Shown here piece by piece: positions 51,463 through 60,816 of a stretch of 64,000 nucleotides of DNA; the stretch's first letter is position 1; every line of letters begins with the position of its first letter. The DNA is from Sinorhizobium garamanticum (GTDB lineage: Bacteria; Pseudomonadota; Alphaproteobacteria; Rhizobiales; Rhizobiaceae). The stretch spans positions 2,363,001 through 2,427,000 of the forward strand of contig NZ_CP120373.1 in NCBI RefSeq assembly GCF_029892065.1, written 5' to 3'. The notes under the pieces were generated by a model, which saw nothing but the letters and a program-made list of their open reading frames with translations, was not told the origin of the DNA and made no database searches. The position numbers and the translations under genes were made by a program.

Positions 51463-52998
51463 ATGGACAATATCATTCTCGAAATGCGGGGCATCACCAA
51501 GACGTTTCCCGGCGTCAAGGCGCTGGACAATGTCAGTTTCAAGGTCCGCGAAGGTGAAATTCACGCTCTTGTGGGTGAAAATGGCGCCGGCAAGTCGACC
51601 TTGATGAAGGTGCTGAGCGGCGTCTATCCCGCCGGAACCTACGAAGGTGAGATCCATTATGACGGCGAGGAGCGCCGCTTCAGCACGATCTCTGACAGTG
51701 AGCATCTCGGCATCATCATCATCCATCAGGAACTGGCGCTCGTCCCGCTGCTCTCGATCGCCGAGAACATCTTTCTTGGCAACGAGATCGCCAGCAAAGG
51801 CGTGATCCACTGGCCGCAGACCTTTGCCCGCACGCAGGAGCTGCTGAAAAAGGTGGGCCTGAGCGAGTCGCCGGCGACGCTCATCACCGACATCGGCGTC
51901 GGCAAGCAGCAACTGGTGGAGATCGCCAAGGCCCTTTCCAAGAAGGTCCGGCTGCTGATCCTCGACGAACCGACCGCCTCGCTCAACGAGACCGATTCCG
52001 ACGCGCTTCTGAAGCTGCTCATGGAATTTCGCAAGCAGGGCATGACGTCGATTATCATCTCGCACAAGCTGAACGAGATTAAGAAGGTTGCGGACCAGAT
52101 CACCATTCTGCGTGACGGCGGCACGGTGGAAACGCTCGACTGTCACAAGGAAGACATCAGCGAGGACCGGATCATCAAGGGCATGGTCGGTCGCGCCATG
52201 GAGGATCGCTATCCGGCGCGCGAACCGAAGATTGGCGACACGCTGCTCGAGGTCAAGAACTGGAACGTCTACCACCAGCACCACCGCGACCGGCAGTTCC
52301 TGCATGATGTCAGCTTCAACGTCCGCGCCGGCGAGGTCGTCGGCATCGCCGGGCTGATGGGCGCCGGCCGCACCGAAACGGTGATGAGCATCTTCGGCAA
52401 GTCGTGGGGGCACAAGATTACCGGCGAGGTGACCATGCGCGGCAATCCTGTGGACGTGAGCACGATTCCGCGCGCGATCAAGGCGGGCCTTGCCTATGTC
52501 ACGGAAGACCGCAAGCAGCTCGGTCTCGTGCTGATCAACAACATCAAGGATAACACGACGCTTGCCAACCTGAGCGCGGTCGCGTCGAACGGCGTCATCG
52601 ATGAGCGCAAAGAGAGAAAGGTCGCTGCGGACTATCGCTCCAAGCTCCGGATCCGTTCGCATTCGATCTATCAGGAGACGGTGAATCTCTCTGGCGGCAA
52701 TCAGCAGAAGGTGGTTCTGTCCAAGTGGCTGTTCACCAACCCGGAGGTTCTCATACTCGATGAGCCGACACGCGGCATCGACATCGGCGCGAAGTATGAA
52801 ATCTACACCATCATCAACCAACTCGCGGCCGAGGGCAAAGGCATCCTGATGATTTCGTCGGAGATGCCGGAACTACTCGGGACCTGCGATCGCATCTATG
52901 TCATGAACGAAGGGCGCATCGTGGCAGAGCTTTCCAAGGAAGAAGCAAGCCAGGAATCCATCATGCGTGCCATCATGCGTTCAGGGGAGAAACACTAA
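51463..52998 (+). CDS. gguA: multiple-sugar ABC transporter ATPase GguA (double domain)
   Basis: A 511-residue protein with two nucleotide-binding domains: the first has Walker [15 protein letters not shown], the second a degenerate Walker A ([15 protein letters not shown]) and an intact signature [15 protein letters not shown], with Walker [15 protein letters not shown] written as [12 protein letters not shown]. This is the normal MglA/XylG-type layout. It energises sugar import by ChvE/GguB. Its stop overlaps gguB by one base (TAATG). Confidence 0.93.
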   Translation: MDNIILEMRGITKTFPGVKALDNVSFKVREGEIHALVGENGAGKSTLMKVLSGVYPAGTYEGEIHYDGEERRFSTISDSEHLGIIIIHQELALVPLLSIAENIFLGNEIASKGVIHWPQTFARTQELLKKVGLSESPATLITDIGVGKQQLVEIAKALSKKVRLLILDEPTASLNETDSDALLKLLMEFRKQGMTSIIISHKLNEIKKVADQITILRDGGTVETLDCHKEDISEDRIIKGMVGRAMEDRYPAREPKIGDTLLEVKNWNVYHQHHRDRQFLHDVSFNVRAGEVVGIAGLMGAGRTETVMSIFGKSWGHKITGEVTMRGNPVDVSTIPRAIKAGLAYVTEDRKQLGLVLINNIKDNTTLANLSAVASNGVIDERKERKVAADYRSKLRIRSHSIYQETVNLSGGNQQKVVLSKWLFTNPEVLILDEPTRGIDIGAKYEIYTIINQLAAEGKGILMISSEMPELLGTCDRIYVMNEGRIVAELSKEEASQESIMRAIMRSGEKH

Positions 52999-54212
52999 TG
53001 GTCGCCGATACGAGCACCCATACCACCAAACCGTCGATCGGCGATTATCTCAGGAACAATATCCGCGAATACGGCCTTCTGGTCGCGCTCGTGATCATCA
53101 TGCTGTTCTTCCAGTTCGTGACCGACGGCGTTCTCTTCAGGCCCGTGAACATCACGAACCTGGTGCTGCAGAACTCGTTCATCGTCATCATGGCGCTGGG
53201 CATGCTGCTGATCATCGTCGCCGGCCATATCGATCTATCCGTCGGCTCGATCGTGGCCTTCATCGGCGCGATCTCTGCGATCATGCTGGTCAAATGGCAG
53301 GTTCATTTCGCGATCGTGGTGCCCGCCTGTCTGATCCTCGGCGGTATCATGGGGGCCGCACAGGGCTACTGGGTCGCCTATCAGAAGATTCCCTCATTCA
53401 TCGTCACCCTTGCGGGCATGCTGGTTTTCCGCGGTCTCACCTATGTGGTGCTAGGCGGACGCCCGATCGGGCCGTTCCCGAAGGAATTCCAGCTGCTTTC
53501 GACGGGCTTCATCCCGGACTTCCTGTCACTCTCCGATCCGGCGACCAGTCTCATCAAGAACTATGTGGCTTTGTTCGCGGTCATCGCGCTGGTGGCCTAT
53601 GCCATCTACGCCGGCTTCCGCAATCGCCGGATCAACGAGCAGCACGGCACCGAGAACGAGCCTTTCGTCTTTTTCGCCATCCAGATGGCGGTCATCGGCG
53701 TCGTCGCCCTGTTCCTCGGTTTCCAGCTCTCGACCTATCGCGGCCTGCCGAACGTCCTTATTGTCATGGGCGTGCTGATCGCCTTGTACACGTTCGTCAC
53801 CACGCGTACGACGATCGGCCGCCGGATCTATGCGATGGGCGGCAACGAGAAGGCGGCCAAGCTCTCCGGCATCAACACCGAACGACTGACCTTCTACGCC
53901 TTCGTGAACATGGGCGTGCTCGCCGCCCTTGCCGGCATGATCATCACGGCGCGGTTGAACTCGGCCACTCCGAAGGCAGGCGTCGGTTTCGAACTCGACG
54001 TCATCGCGGCCTGCTTCATCGGTGGAGCGTCGGCTTCGGGCGGCGTCGGCAAGATCACCGGTGCCGTAATCGGCGCCTTCATCATGGGCGTGATGAACAA
54101 CGGCATGTCGATCATGGGCATCGGCATCGACTACCAGCAGCTGATCAAGGGTCTCGTGCTGCTCGCAGCCGTATTCTTCGACGTCTACAACAAGAACAAA
54201 GGCAAAGGTTGA
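52998..54212 (+). CDS. gguB: multiple-sugar ABC transporter permease GguB
   Basis: A 404-residue RbsC/XylH-type permease with about ten hydrophobic helices: [54 protein letters not shown] and GGASASGGVGKITGAVIGAF. It overlaps the gguA stop and works with ChvE and GguA. The longer central loop with the FRNRRINEQHG segment is typical of XylH/GguB types. Confidence 0.93.
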   Translation: MVADTSTHTTKPSIGDYLRNNIREYGLLVALVIIMLFFQFVTDGVLFRPVNITNLVLQNSFIVIMALGMLLIIVAGHIDLSVGSIVAFIGAISAIMLVKWQVHFAIVVPACLILGGIMGAAQGYWVAYQKIPSFIVTLAGMLVFRGLTYVVLGGRPIGPFPKEFQLLSTGFIPDFLSLSDPATSLIKNYVALFAVIALVAYAIYAGFRNRRINEQHGTENEPFVFFAIQMAVIGVVALFLGFQLSTYRGLPNVLIVMGVLIALYTFVTTRTTIGRRIYAMGGNEKAAKLSGINTERLTFYAFVNMGVLAALAGMIITARLNSATPKAGVGFELDVIAACFIGGASASGGVGKITGAVIGAFIMGVMNNGMSIMGIGIDYQQLIKGLVLLAAVFFDVYNKNKGKG

Positions 54213-54358
54213 CCGGTTCTCCGATCAGCCAGCATTGAACCAGAAACAGAAACGGGCGGCTGCGGCCGCTGGATTGGGTGACGCAACTCACCCTCAGGGC
54301 GGCGCATTGCCTGCATCATGAATGGCAGGCAGCCCAGTTCGACAGGAAGGACAGGAAC

Positions 54359-55354
54359 GTGCTGATTTCTCAGGTCAGGAAGGAAGATGGATCGATCGCC
54401 GTCGCCGTTCGCTCGCCGGGCGAGATGGCTCGCGTCGTCAAGGGGGCGGAAAGCGTCTACGCACTGGCAATGGAGGCGGCCAACGGCGGCAAGAGCCTCA
54501 AGGAGGTGATCGACGCCCGCGGTCTGGGCGATACGGTCGATCTCGAGAAGGCGTATGCGGAAGGCCGGCTTCTTTCACCTATCACTCATCCTGATCCCGC
54601 GCACCTGCATCTGACCGGAACCGGCTTGACCCATCTCGGCTCGGCGGCGACCCGCGACGCCATGCACAAGAAGACGGCCGAGGCCGTGGAAGAGACGCTG
54701 ACCGATTCGATGAAGATGTTCCGCATGGGACTCGAAGGCGGCAAGCCGAAGCCGGGCGAAAAGGGCGTCCAGCCGGAATGGTTCTACAAGGGCAACGGCA
54801 TCGCCGCGGTCGCCCCGGGCCAACCGCTGACGTCGCCCGCCTTTGCCGAAGATGGTGGCGAGGAACCGGAAATGGCCGGCATCTATGTCATCTCGGACAA
54901 GGGCGTGCCCTACCGCCTCGGCTTTGCCGTCGCCAACGAGTTTTCCGATCACAAGACGGAACGGGTCAATTATCTCTGGCTCGCGCATTCGAAGCTGCGC
55001 CAGGCGAGCTTCGGGCCGGAAATTCGCATCGGTGTGGCGCCTGACGACATTCGCGGCACCTCGCGCATCCTGCGCGGCGGCGAGGTACTGTGGGAAAAGC
55101 CGTTCCTTTCCGGCGAAGCGAACATGTCGCACAGCTTCGCCAACCTCGAATATCACCATTTCAAGTACGGTCTCTTCCGTGTGCCGGGCGACGTGCATGT
55201 GCACATGTTCGGCACGGCGACGCTTTCCTTCGGCGACGGCATCCGGACTGAGGAGGGCGACGTATTCGAGATCGAGGCCGGGGAATTCGGCCTGCCGTTG
55301 CGCAATCCGCTGGCGATTGCGGCAGAGGAAGAGATCGCAATACGCCAACTCTGA
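54359..55354 (+). CDS. gguC: GguC, FAH-superfamily probable sugar-acid dehydratase (AraD1 family)
   Basis: A 331-residue protein of the fumarylacetoacetate hydrolase superfamily, known in rhizobia as GguC or AraD1 family. HLHLTGTGLTHLGSAATRD at the N-terminal side is diagnostic, and metal ligands are expected in YVISDKGVPYRLGF and similar strands. GTG at 54359 with AAGGACAGGA upstream is preferred; the frame continues upstream without similarity. Given the enzymes that follow, it most likely acts as 2-keto-3-deoxy-L-arabinonate dehydratase, which is inference from context. 146 bases after gguB. Confidence 0.88.
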   Translation: MLISQVRKEDGSIAVAVRSPGEMARVVKGAESVYALAMEAANGGKSLKEVIDARGLGDTVDLEKAYAEGRLLSPITHPDPAHLHLTGTGLTHLGSAATRDAMHKKTAEAVEETLTDSMKMFRMGLEGGKPKPGEKGVQPEWFYKGNGIAAVAPGQPLTSPAFAEDGGEEPEMAGIYVISDKGVPYRLGFAVANEFSDHKTERVNYLWLAHSKLRQASFGPEIRIGVAPDDIRGTSRILRGGEVLWEKPFLSGEANMSHSFANLEYHHFKYGLFRVPGDVHVHMFGTATLSFGDGIRTEEGDVFEIEAGEFGLPLRNPLAIAAEEEIAIRQL

Positions 55355-55426
55355 TATATCTGCTACGGCAGCCGCAGGCCGCGAGGGCGGCCGGTTGCGT
55401 CAAGAAGACAAGGAGGCTCAGAGCCC

Positions 55427-56860
55427 ATGACACTTCATCAGAACCTGATCGCCGGCGAATGGGTCGGCACGGATGGCGTTGCCAACATCAATCCGTCGAA
55501 CACCAACGATGTCATCGGCGACTATGCCCGCGCCAGCGCCGACGACGCGTTAGCCGCGATCGCGGCGGCCAAGGCGGCGTTTCCGGCCTGGTCGCGCTCC
55601 GGCATCCTCGAGCGCCACGCGATCTTAAAGAAGACCGCCGACGAGATCCTGGCGCGCAAGGACGAACTCGGGCGGCTGTTGTCGCGCGAGGAGGGCAAGA
55701 CGCTGGCCGAGGGCATCGGCGAGACGGTGCGGGCCGGCCAGATCTTCGACTTCTTCGCCGGCGAAGCTCTGCGGCTGGCCGGCGAGGTCATCCCGTCGGT
55801 GCGGCCCAATATCGGTGTCGAGATCACCCGCGAGCCAGTCGGCGTCGTCGGCATCATCACCCCGTGGAACTTTCCGATCGCCATTCCCGCCTGGAAGATT
55901 GCCCCGGCGCTTTGCTACGGCAACACCGTCGTCTTCAAGCCGGCCGAACTGGTGCCCGGCTGCTCGTGGGCGATCGTCGATATTCTCCACCGCGCCGGTC
56001 TGCCCAAGGGGGTGTTGAACCTCGTCATGGGCAAGGGCTCGGTCGTCGGCCAGGCGATGCTCGACAGCCCCGACCTGCAGGCGATCACCTTCACCGGCTC
56101 GGTCGGCACCGGCAAACGTGTCGCCGCCGCCTCGGTCGAGCACAACCGCAAATTCCAGCTGGAGATGGGCGGCAAGAACCCGTTCGTCGTGCTCGATGAC
56201 GCCGACCTTGCGGTCGCCGTCGAGGCGGCGGTCAATTCCGCCTTCTTCTCGACCGGCCAGCGCTGCACCGCCTCGTCGCGGCTGATCGTCACCGAAGGCA
56301 TCCACGATAAGTTCGTCGCGGCGATGGCCGAGCGGATGCACGGTCTTGTCGTCGACGACGCCTTGAAGGCCGGCACCCATATCGGTCCGGTCGTCGATCA
56401 GGGCCAGTTGAACCAGGACACCGACTATATCGCCATCGGCCAGCAGGAAGGCGCCAGGCTCGCCTTCGGCGGCGAACTGATTGCCCGCGACACGCCCGGC
56501 TTCTATCTGCAGCCGGCGCTGTTCACCGAGGCGACCAATCAGATGCGCATATCCCGCGAGGAAATCTTTGGCCCGGTGGCGGCGGTGATCCGGGTGAAGG
56601 ACTACGACGAGGCGCTTGCCGTTGCCAACGACACGCCGTTCGGGCTGTCCTCCGGCATCGCCACCACCAGCCTCAAGCATGCGACGCATTTCAAGCGCAA
56701 TGCCGAGGCCGGCATGGTGATGGTCAACCTGCCGACCGCCGGCGTCGATTTCCACGTGCCGTTCGGCGGCCGCAAGGGCTCGTCCTACGGCTCGCGCGAG
56801 CAGGGCAAATACGCCGCCGAATTCTACACAACTGTCAAGACAGCCTACACGCTGGCCTAA
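55427..56860 (+). CDS. aldehyde dehydrogenase, probably alpha-ketoglutarate semialdehyde dehydrogenase
   Basis: A 477-residue ALDH. Catalytic Cys is in FFSTGQRCTASSR, the Glu in LEMGGKNPFVV, and TPWNFPIAIPAWKIAPALCY is the conserved N-terminal region. In this operon, between GguC and the dehydratase, the logical substrate is alpha-ketoglutarate semialdehyde, the last intermediate of the oxidative L-arabinose route. AAGGAGG precedes the start. Family secure, substrate inferred. Confidence 0.9.
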   Translation: MTLHQNLIAGEWVGTDGVANINPSNTNDVIGDYARASADDALAAIAAAKAAFPAWSRSGILERHAILKKTADEILARKDELGRLLSREEGKTLAEGIGETVRAGQIFDFFAGEALRLAGEVIPSVRPNIGVEITREPVGVVGIITPWNFPIAIPAWKIAPALCYGNTVVFKPAELVPGCSWAIVDILHRAGLPKGVLNLVMGKGSVVGQAMLDSPDLQAITFTGSVGTGKRVAAASVEHNRKFQLEMGGKNPFVVLDDADLAVAVEAAVNSAFFSTGQRCTASSRLIVTEGIHDKFVAAMAERMHGLVVDDALKAGTHIGPVVDQGQLNQDTDYIAIGQQEGARLAFGGELIARDTPGFYLQPALFTEATNQMRISREEIFGPVAAVIRVKDYDEALAVANDTPFGLSSGIATTSLKHATHFKRNAEAGMVMVNLPTAGVDFHVPFGGRKGSSYGSREQGKYAAEFYTTVKTAYTLA

Positions 56861-56908
56861 CGCCAGCGTGGTATTGCCCGCCCGCGATGCGGGGTTAAAG
56901 AGGAAACG

Positions 56909-58654
56909 ATGAAGAAGAAAGCTGAGTGGCCGCGCAAACTCCGTTCGCAGGAATGGTTCGGCGGTACGGGCAAGAATGCCATCATGCATCGCTCCTGGAT
57001 GAAGAACCAGGGGCTACCCGCCGATACCTTCGACGGTCGGCCGATCATCGGCATCTGCAACACCTGGTCCGAGCTCACGCCCTGCAATGCGCATCTGCGT
57101 GACCTTGCGGAGCGCGTAAAGCGCGGCGTCTACGAGGCGGGCGGATTCCCGGTGGAATTCCCGGTCTTCTCGACGGGCGAAAGCACACTCAGGCCTACGG
57201 CGATGATGTTCCGCAACCTCGCGGCCATGGATGTCGAAGAAGCGATCCGCGGCAACCCGGTCGATGGCGTCGTGCTGCTCGGCGGCTGTGACAAGACCAC
57301 GCCTAGCCTTCTGATGGGGGCGGCGAGCGTCGATATTCCGGCGATCGTCGTCTCCGGCGGACCGATGCTCAACGGCAAGTGGCGCGGCAAGGATGTCGGT
57401 TCGGGCACCGCTGTCTGGCAGTTTTCCGAAATGGTCAAGTCCGGCGAAATGACGCTGGAAGAGTTCATGGACGCCGAGCAGGGCATGGCCCGTTCTGCCG
57501 GAAGCTGTATGACCATGGGCACGGCTTCGACCATGGCGTCGATGGCCGAAGCGCTCGGCATGACGCTCTCCGGCAACGCCGCCATCCCCGCCGTTGATGC
57601 GCGCCGCCGGGTAATTTCTCAGCTCACCGGCCGCCGCATCGTCGAAATGGTCAAGGAAGACCTGAGGCCTTCCGACATCCTGACCAAGCAGGCCTTCGAA
57701 AACGCCATCCGCGTCAACGGCGCGGTCGGCGGCTCCACCAACGCGGTGTTGCACCTGCTCGCGCTTGCCGGCCGTGTCGGCGTCGATCTTTCGCTCGATG
57801 ACTGGGATCGGCTCGGCCGCGACGTGCCGACGATCGTCAACCTGCAGCCGTCGGGCAAGTACCTGATGGAGGAGTTCTATTACGCCGGCGGCCTGCCGGT
57901 TGTCATCAAGGCCGTCGCCGAGATGGGGCTCCTTCATAACGACGCCATCACGGTCAGCGGCGACACGATCTGGAACGACGTCAAGGGCGTCGTCAATTAC
58001 AACGAAGACGTGATCCTGCCGCGCGAAAAGGCGCTAACGAAGGCGGGCGGCATCGCGGTGCTGCGCGGCAACCTTGCCCCGCGGGGCGCCGTGCTGAAGC
58101 CGTCCGCCGCTTCGCCCCACCTGATGCAGCACAAAGGCCGCGCCGTCGTCTTCGAGAGCATCGAGGACTATCACGCGCGCATCAACCGTGACGATCTCGA
58201 CATCGACGAGAACTGCATCATGGTGCTGAAATATTGCGGCCCCAAGGGTTATCCGGGCATGGCCGAAGTCGGCAACATGGGCCTGCCGCCCAAGGTGCTG
58301 AAGAAGGGCATCACCGACATGATCCGCATTTCCGATGCGCGCATGTCGGGCACGGCCTACGGCACCGTCATCCTCCACACCGCCCCGGAGGCGGCCGAGG
58401 GCGGGCCGCTGGCGCTCGTCCAAAACGGCGACCTGATCGAAGTCGATATCCCGAACCGCACGCTGCACCTCGACGTTTCGGATGAGGAGCTTGCCCGCCG
58501 CCGCCTGGCTTGGGTATCGCCCGTTCAGCCGCTCACGGGCGGTTACGGCGGGCTCTACATCAAGACGGTCATGCAGGCCGACACCGGTGCCGACCTCGAC
58601 TTCCTCGTCGGCGCACGCGGGGATCGCATCCCGATGGACCGCGACAGCCATTGA
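56909..58654 (+). CDS. IlvD/Edd-family sugar-acid dehydratase, probably L-arabinonate dehydratase
   Basis: A 581-residue Fe-S dehydratase. Cluster cysteines fit CNTWSELTPCNAH, GGCDKTTPS and AGSCMTMGTAST. It starts RSQEWFGGTGKNAIMHRSWM, which marks the pentonate-dehydratase branch rather than IlvD itself, and contains SDARMSGTAYGTVILH. AAAGAGGAAACG is the ribosome site. It should convert L-arabinonate to 2-keto-3-deoxy-L-arabinonate, supplying GguC and the aldehyde dehydrogenase. Other pentonates or galactonate remain possible. Confidence 0.9.
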   Translation: MKKKAEWPRKLRSQEWFGGTGKNAIMHRSWMKNQGLPADTFDGRPIIGICNTWSELTPCNAHLRDLAERVKRGVYEAGGFPVEFPVFSTGESTLRPTAMMFRNLAAMDVEEAIRGNPVDGVVLLGGCDKTTPSLLMGAASVDIPAIVVSGGPMLNGKWRGKDVGSGTAVWQFSEMVKSGEMTLEEFMDAEQGMARSAGSCMTMGTASTMASMAEALGMTLSGNAAIPAVDARRRVISQLTGRRIVEMVKEDLRPSDILTKQAFENAIRVNGAVGGSTNAVLHLLALAGRVGVDLSLDDWDRLGRDVPTIVNLQPSGKYLMEEFYYAGGLPVVIKAVAEMGLLHNDAITVSGDTIWNDVKGVVNYNEDVILPREKALTKAGGIAVLRGNLAPRGAVLKPSAASPHLMQHKGRAVVFESIEDYHARINRDDLDIDENCIMVLKYCGPKGYPGMAEVGNMGLPPKVLKKGITDMIRISDARMSGTAYGTVILHTAPEAAEGGPLALVQNGDLIEVDIPNRTLHLDVSDEELARRRLAWVSPVQPLTGGYGGLYIKTVMQADTGADLDFLVGARGDRIPMDRDSH

Positions 58655-58702
58655 TGAGTTGGCGGAGGGCCGTTGCCTTTCGCCTTCAAATCCTCACCGG
58701 AT

Positions 58703-58810
58703 TGTCCCTCACCCTAACCCTCTCCCCGCCAGCGGGGAGAGGGTACTTAGGTGGTCGCCGCGAGTCTCCCTTCGCCCCGCTTGCGGGGAGAAGGTGGCCG
58801 GTGAGGCGGA
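58703..58810. repeat. rhizobial mosaic palindromic repeat
   Basis: Two hairpins: a perfect 12-bp stem CCCTCTCCCCGC (58718-58729) with its complement (58732-58743), and an imperfect one around CCTTCGCCCCGC (about 58769-58780) and GCGGGGAGAAGG (58783-58794). Flanked by CCTCACCCTAAC and GGTGAGGCGG. This repeat is widespread in Rhizobiales and will also terminate the dehydratase transcript. The rest of the 58655-59005 gap holds only a doubtful minus-strand ORF. Confidence 0.8.
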
Positions 58811-58974
58811 TGCATACGCTCATAAACCCTGAAAAGACCTCTCAATTTTCCGCTCGACAATTCGCTGCTGCACCGAAGAAGAACGAAGGCAAAGGTTAAA
58901 AGCACCGCGGTGAATGCGGAAAACGAGAGAGCAATCACAAGCGGGGCTGTCTTTTTGTTGAGGTGGCGGTGCAT
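58747..58974 (-). CDS. doubtful 75-residue membrane-segment ORF
   Basis: ATG at 58974. The N-terminal 35 residues (MHRHLNKKTAPLVIALSFSA then FTAVLLTFAFVLL) form a convincing single membrane helix, but the last third is translated from the palindromic repeat. There is no good ribosome site. It may be a small real protein whose end has been overrun by the repeat, or chance. Confidence 0.3.
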   Translation of the reverse strand: MHRHLNKKTAPLVIALSFSAFTAVLLTFAFVLLRCSSELSSGKLRGLFRVYERMHPPHRPPSPRKRGEGRLAATT

Positions 58975-59005
58975 GGCAATAGGCTCGGAGTACTAACGCG
59001 AAGCA

Positions 59006-59854
59006 CTATTGGCTCTGCGTTTGGCTCTGCTCGCCTTGCGCCTGGCTTTGCGTCTGCCCCTGCTTTTCGACCGTTACCGCCACCTTCAGCCTCTCACTGG
59101 CGGCGCCGTGCACGAGCCCGGAAATCGGCGCGGCATCCCGGTAGCAGAGGCCTGAGGCGATCCGGACATAGCGGTCGTCGGGGCAGATCTTGTTGGCGGC
59201 GTCGAAGCCGACCCAGCCGAGGCCGGCGAGATGGATCTCCGCCCAGGCATGGCTCGCCGTCTGCTCGGGATGGCCCTCGGTCATGAGATAGCCGGAGAGA
59301 TAGCGGGCGGGAAGGCCGAGCGTGCGGGCGGCGGAAATCAGGATATGAGCATGATCCTGACAGACACCCTTGCCGCGCTCCAACGCCTCTTCGGCGGTGG
59401 TCTCGGTCTGCGTGTCGCCGGGCTTGTATTCGACCGTTTCGTGAATGATGGCCATCAGCGAATGGACGCGCTCGAGATCGGTCTCGCCTTCGGCCGACTT
59501 CGCGAGGTCGCGGATCAGCTTCCCCGCTTTGCTGAGCGGCGTCTCGCGCGCATAAAGCCATAGTGGCACGAAGGAGTGGTGCGGGCCGAAAACGCCGGCG
59601 CGATCCTCCGTCTCCACTTCGCCGCTCGCCACGATCCGAATGGCCTCGCGGTCTCCTTCAATACTGACGAGATGCGTGCGATTGCCGAAGTGGTCGTCGT
59701 AGGCCACCTCGACAGCCGCACCCTCGACGCGGGTCTCCCAGTTCAGGACCGTTTGACCCACCTGGGTCGTCGGCGTCAGTCGCAGCCGCCGAAGTGAATA
59801 TTGCACCGGCTCATCATAGTGATATTCGGTCGTGTGGCTGATTTTCAGGTGCAT
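59006..59854 (-). CDS. transglutaminase-like cysteine peptidase family protein
   Basis: A 282-residue protein with a transglutaminase N-terminal beta domain (MHLKISHTTEYHYDEPVQYS) and core with the triad Cys in GKGVCQDHAHILI, His in ASHAWAEIHLAG and Asp in GFDAANKICPDDRY. The C-terminal tail is Gln-rich (QGQTQSQAQGEQSQTQSQ). It follows the alpha-E gene by 16 bases. In many bacteria it forms an operon with alpha-E and ATP-grasp proteins; the joint function is not established but a peptide or polyamine-modifying role is suspected. Confidence 0.9.
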   Translation of the reverse strand: MHLKISHTTEYHYDEPVQYSLRRLRLTPTTQVGQTVLNWETRVEGAAVEVAYDDHFGNRTHLVSIEGDREAIRIVASGEVETEDRAGVFGPHHSFVPLWLYARETPLSKAGKLIRDLAKSAEGETDLERVHSLMAIIHETVEYKPGDTQTETTAEEALERGKGVCQDHAHILISAARTLGLPARYLSGYLMTEGHPEQTASHAWAEIHLAGLGWVGFDAANKICPDDRYVRIASGLCYRDAAPISGLVHGAASERLKVAVTVEKQGQTQSQAQGEQSQTQSQ

Positions 59855-59870
59855 GTTCTTCTCCTGAAGC

Positions 59871-60812
59871 TCAGTGATAAAACCGATAACCGTCGGAAAT
59901 TTCCTGGCCCAGACGGTTGTTGTCGCTGATGAATTCCTCGAGATATTCGTGCAGGCCTTGGTCCATGATGTCGGTCATCGAGCGGCTGCGCAGCGACGCG
60001 AGCGTCTGCTCGGCGGTCTCATGGGCCGCGTGCGTCTCGCCGTACTCGCGCGCGAGATAGCCGAGATTGCTGACGATCTTTTCGTAGCAATAGGCGAGCG
60101 AGCGCGGCATGCGTCCGTTGGAGATCAGGAAGTCGGCGATGTTCGCCGGCCTGAGTTCGGCGTCGTAGACCCAGCCATAGGCGCGGTGGGCTGAGACGGA
60201 GCGCAGGATCGATTCCCACTGCACGTTGTCCATCGATGACCCGACGGCGGCGACGGCTGGCAGCAGCACGTAATACTTCACGTCGAGAATGCGCGCCGTA
60301 TTGTCCGCCCGCTCGATGAAGGTTCCGATGCGCGAGAAGTTGAAGATCTCGTTCCTCAGCATCGTGCCGTGGAAGGCGCCGCGGATGAGACCGGCGCGGC
60401 GCTTGATTGTGTCGATGATCTCGGGCATATCGGCGGGCCGCGCCTTTTTCGCCAGCATCGCCTTCATCTCGATCCAGCATTCGTTGGTCGCTTCCCAGGT
60501 CTCGCGCGTCAGCGCCGTGCGGACCATGCGCGCATTGTGGCGGCCCGCCTCTATGCAGGACATGACGCTCGAAGGGTTGGCGCGATCACGCAGCAGGAAG
60601 TCGATGGCATCGCTGCTCGTCAGCGTGTCGTGCACCTCGTCATAGAGCTCGCGCACACCGGCGCTCTGCAGCACACCGTCCCAGTCGCCCTCGGTCGCTT
60701 CGCTGCGGGTCAGCGACATGCGCAGGCCCGCATCGATCAGGCGGGCGCCGTTTTCCGCGCGCTCGATATGGCGGAACATCCAGTAGAGGCCATTCGCAGT
60801 TCTTCCCAGCAT
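59871..60812 (-). CDS. alpha-E domain protein
   Basis: A 313-residue all-helical protein of the alpha-E (DUF403) family: LGRTANGLYWMFRHIERAEN at the N-terminus and FSRIGTFIERADNTARILD in the middle are diagnostic. No enzymatic activity is established. It lies 4 bases after the ATP-grasp gene and before the transglutaminase gene. Confidence 0.93.
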   Translation of the reverse strand: MLGRTANGLYWMFRHIERAENGARLIDAGLRMSLTRSEATEGDWDGVLQSAGVRELYDEVHDTLTSSDAIDFLLRDRANPSSVMSCIEAGRHNARMVRTALTRETWEATNECWIEMKAMLAKKARPADMPEIIDTIKRRAGLIRGAFHGTMLRNEIFNFSRIGTFIERADNTARILDVKYYVLLPAVAAVGSSMDNVQWESILRSVSAHRAYGWVYDAELRPANIADFLISNGRMPRSLAYCYEKIVSNLGYLAREYGETHAAHETAEQTLASLRSRSMTDIMDQGLHEYLEEFISDNNRLGQEISDGYRFYH

Positions 60813-60816
60813 CGCG

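Noticed and set aside
52967..54238. A 423-codon alternative-frame ORF across gguB
   Set aside because: Same span as GguB, which has clear permease motifs and a coupled start; the alternative frame is Arg/His-rich nonsense.
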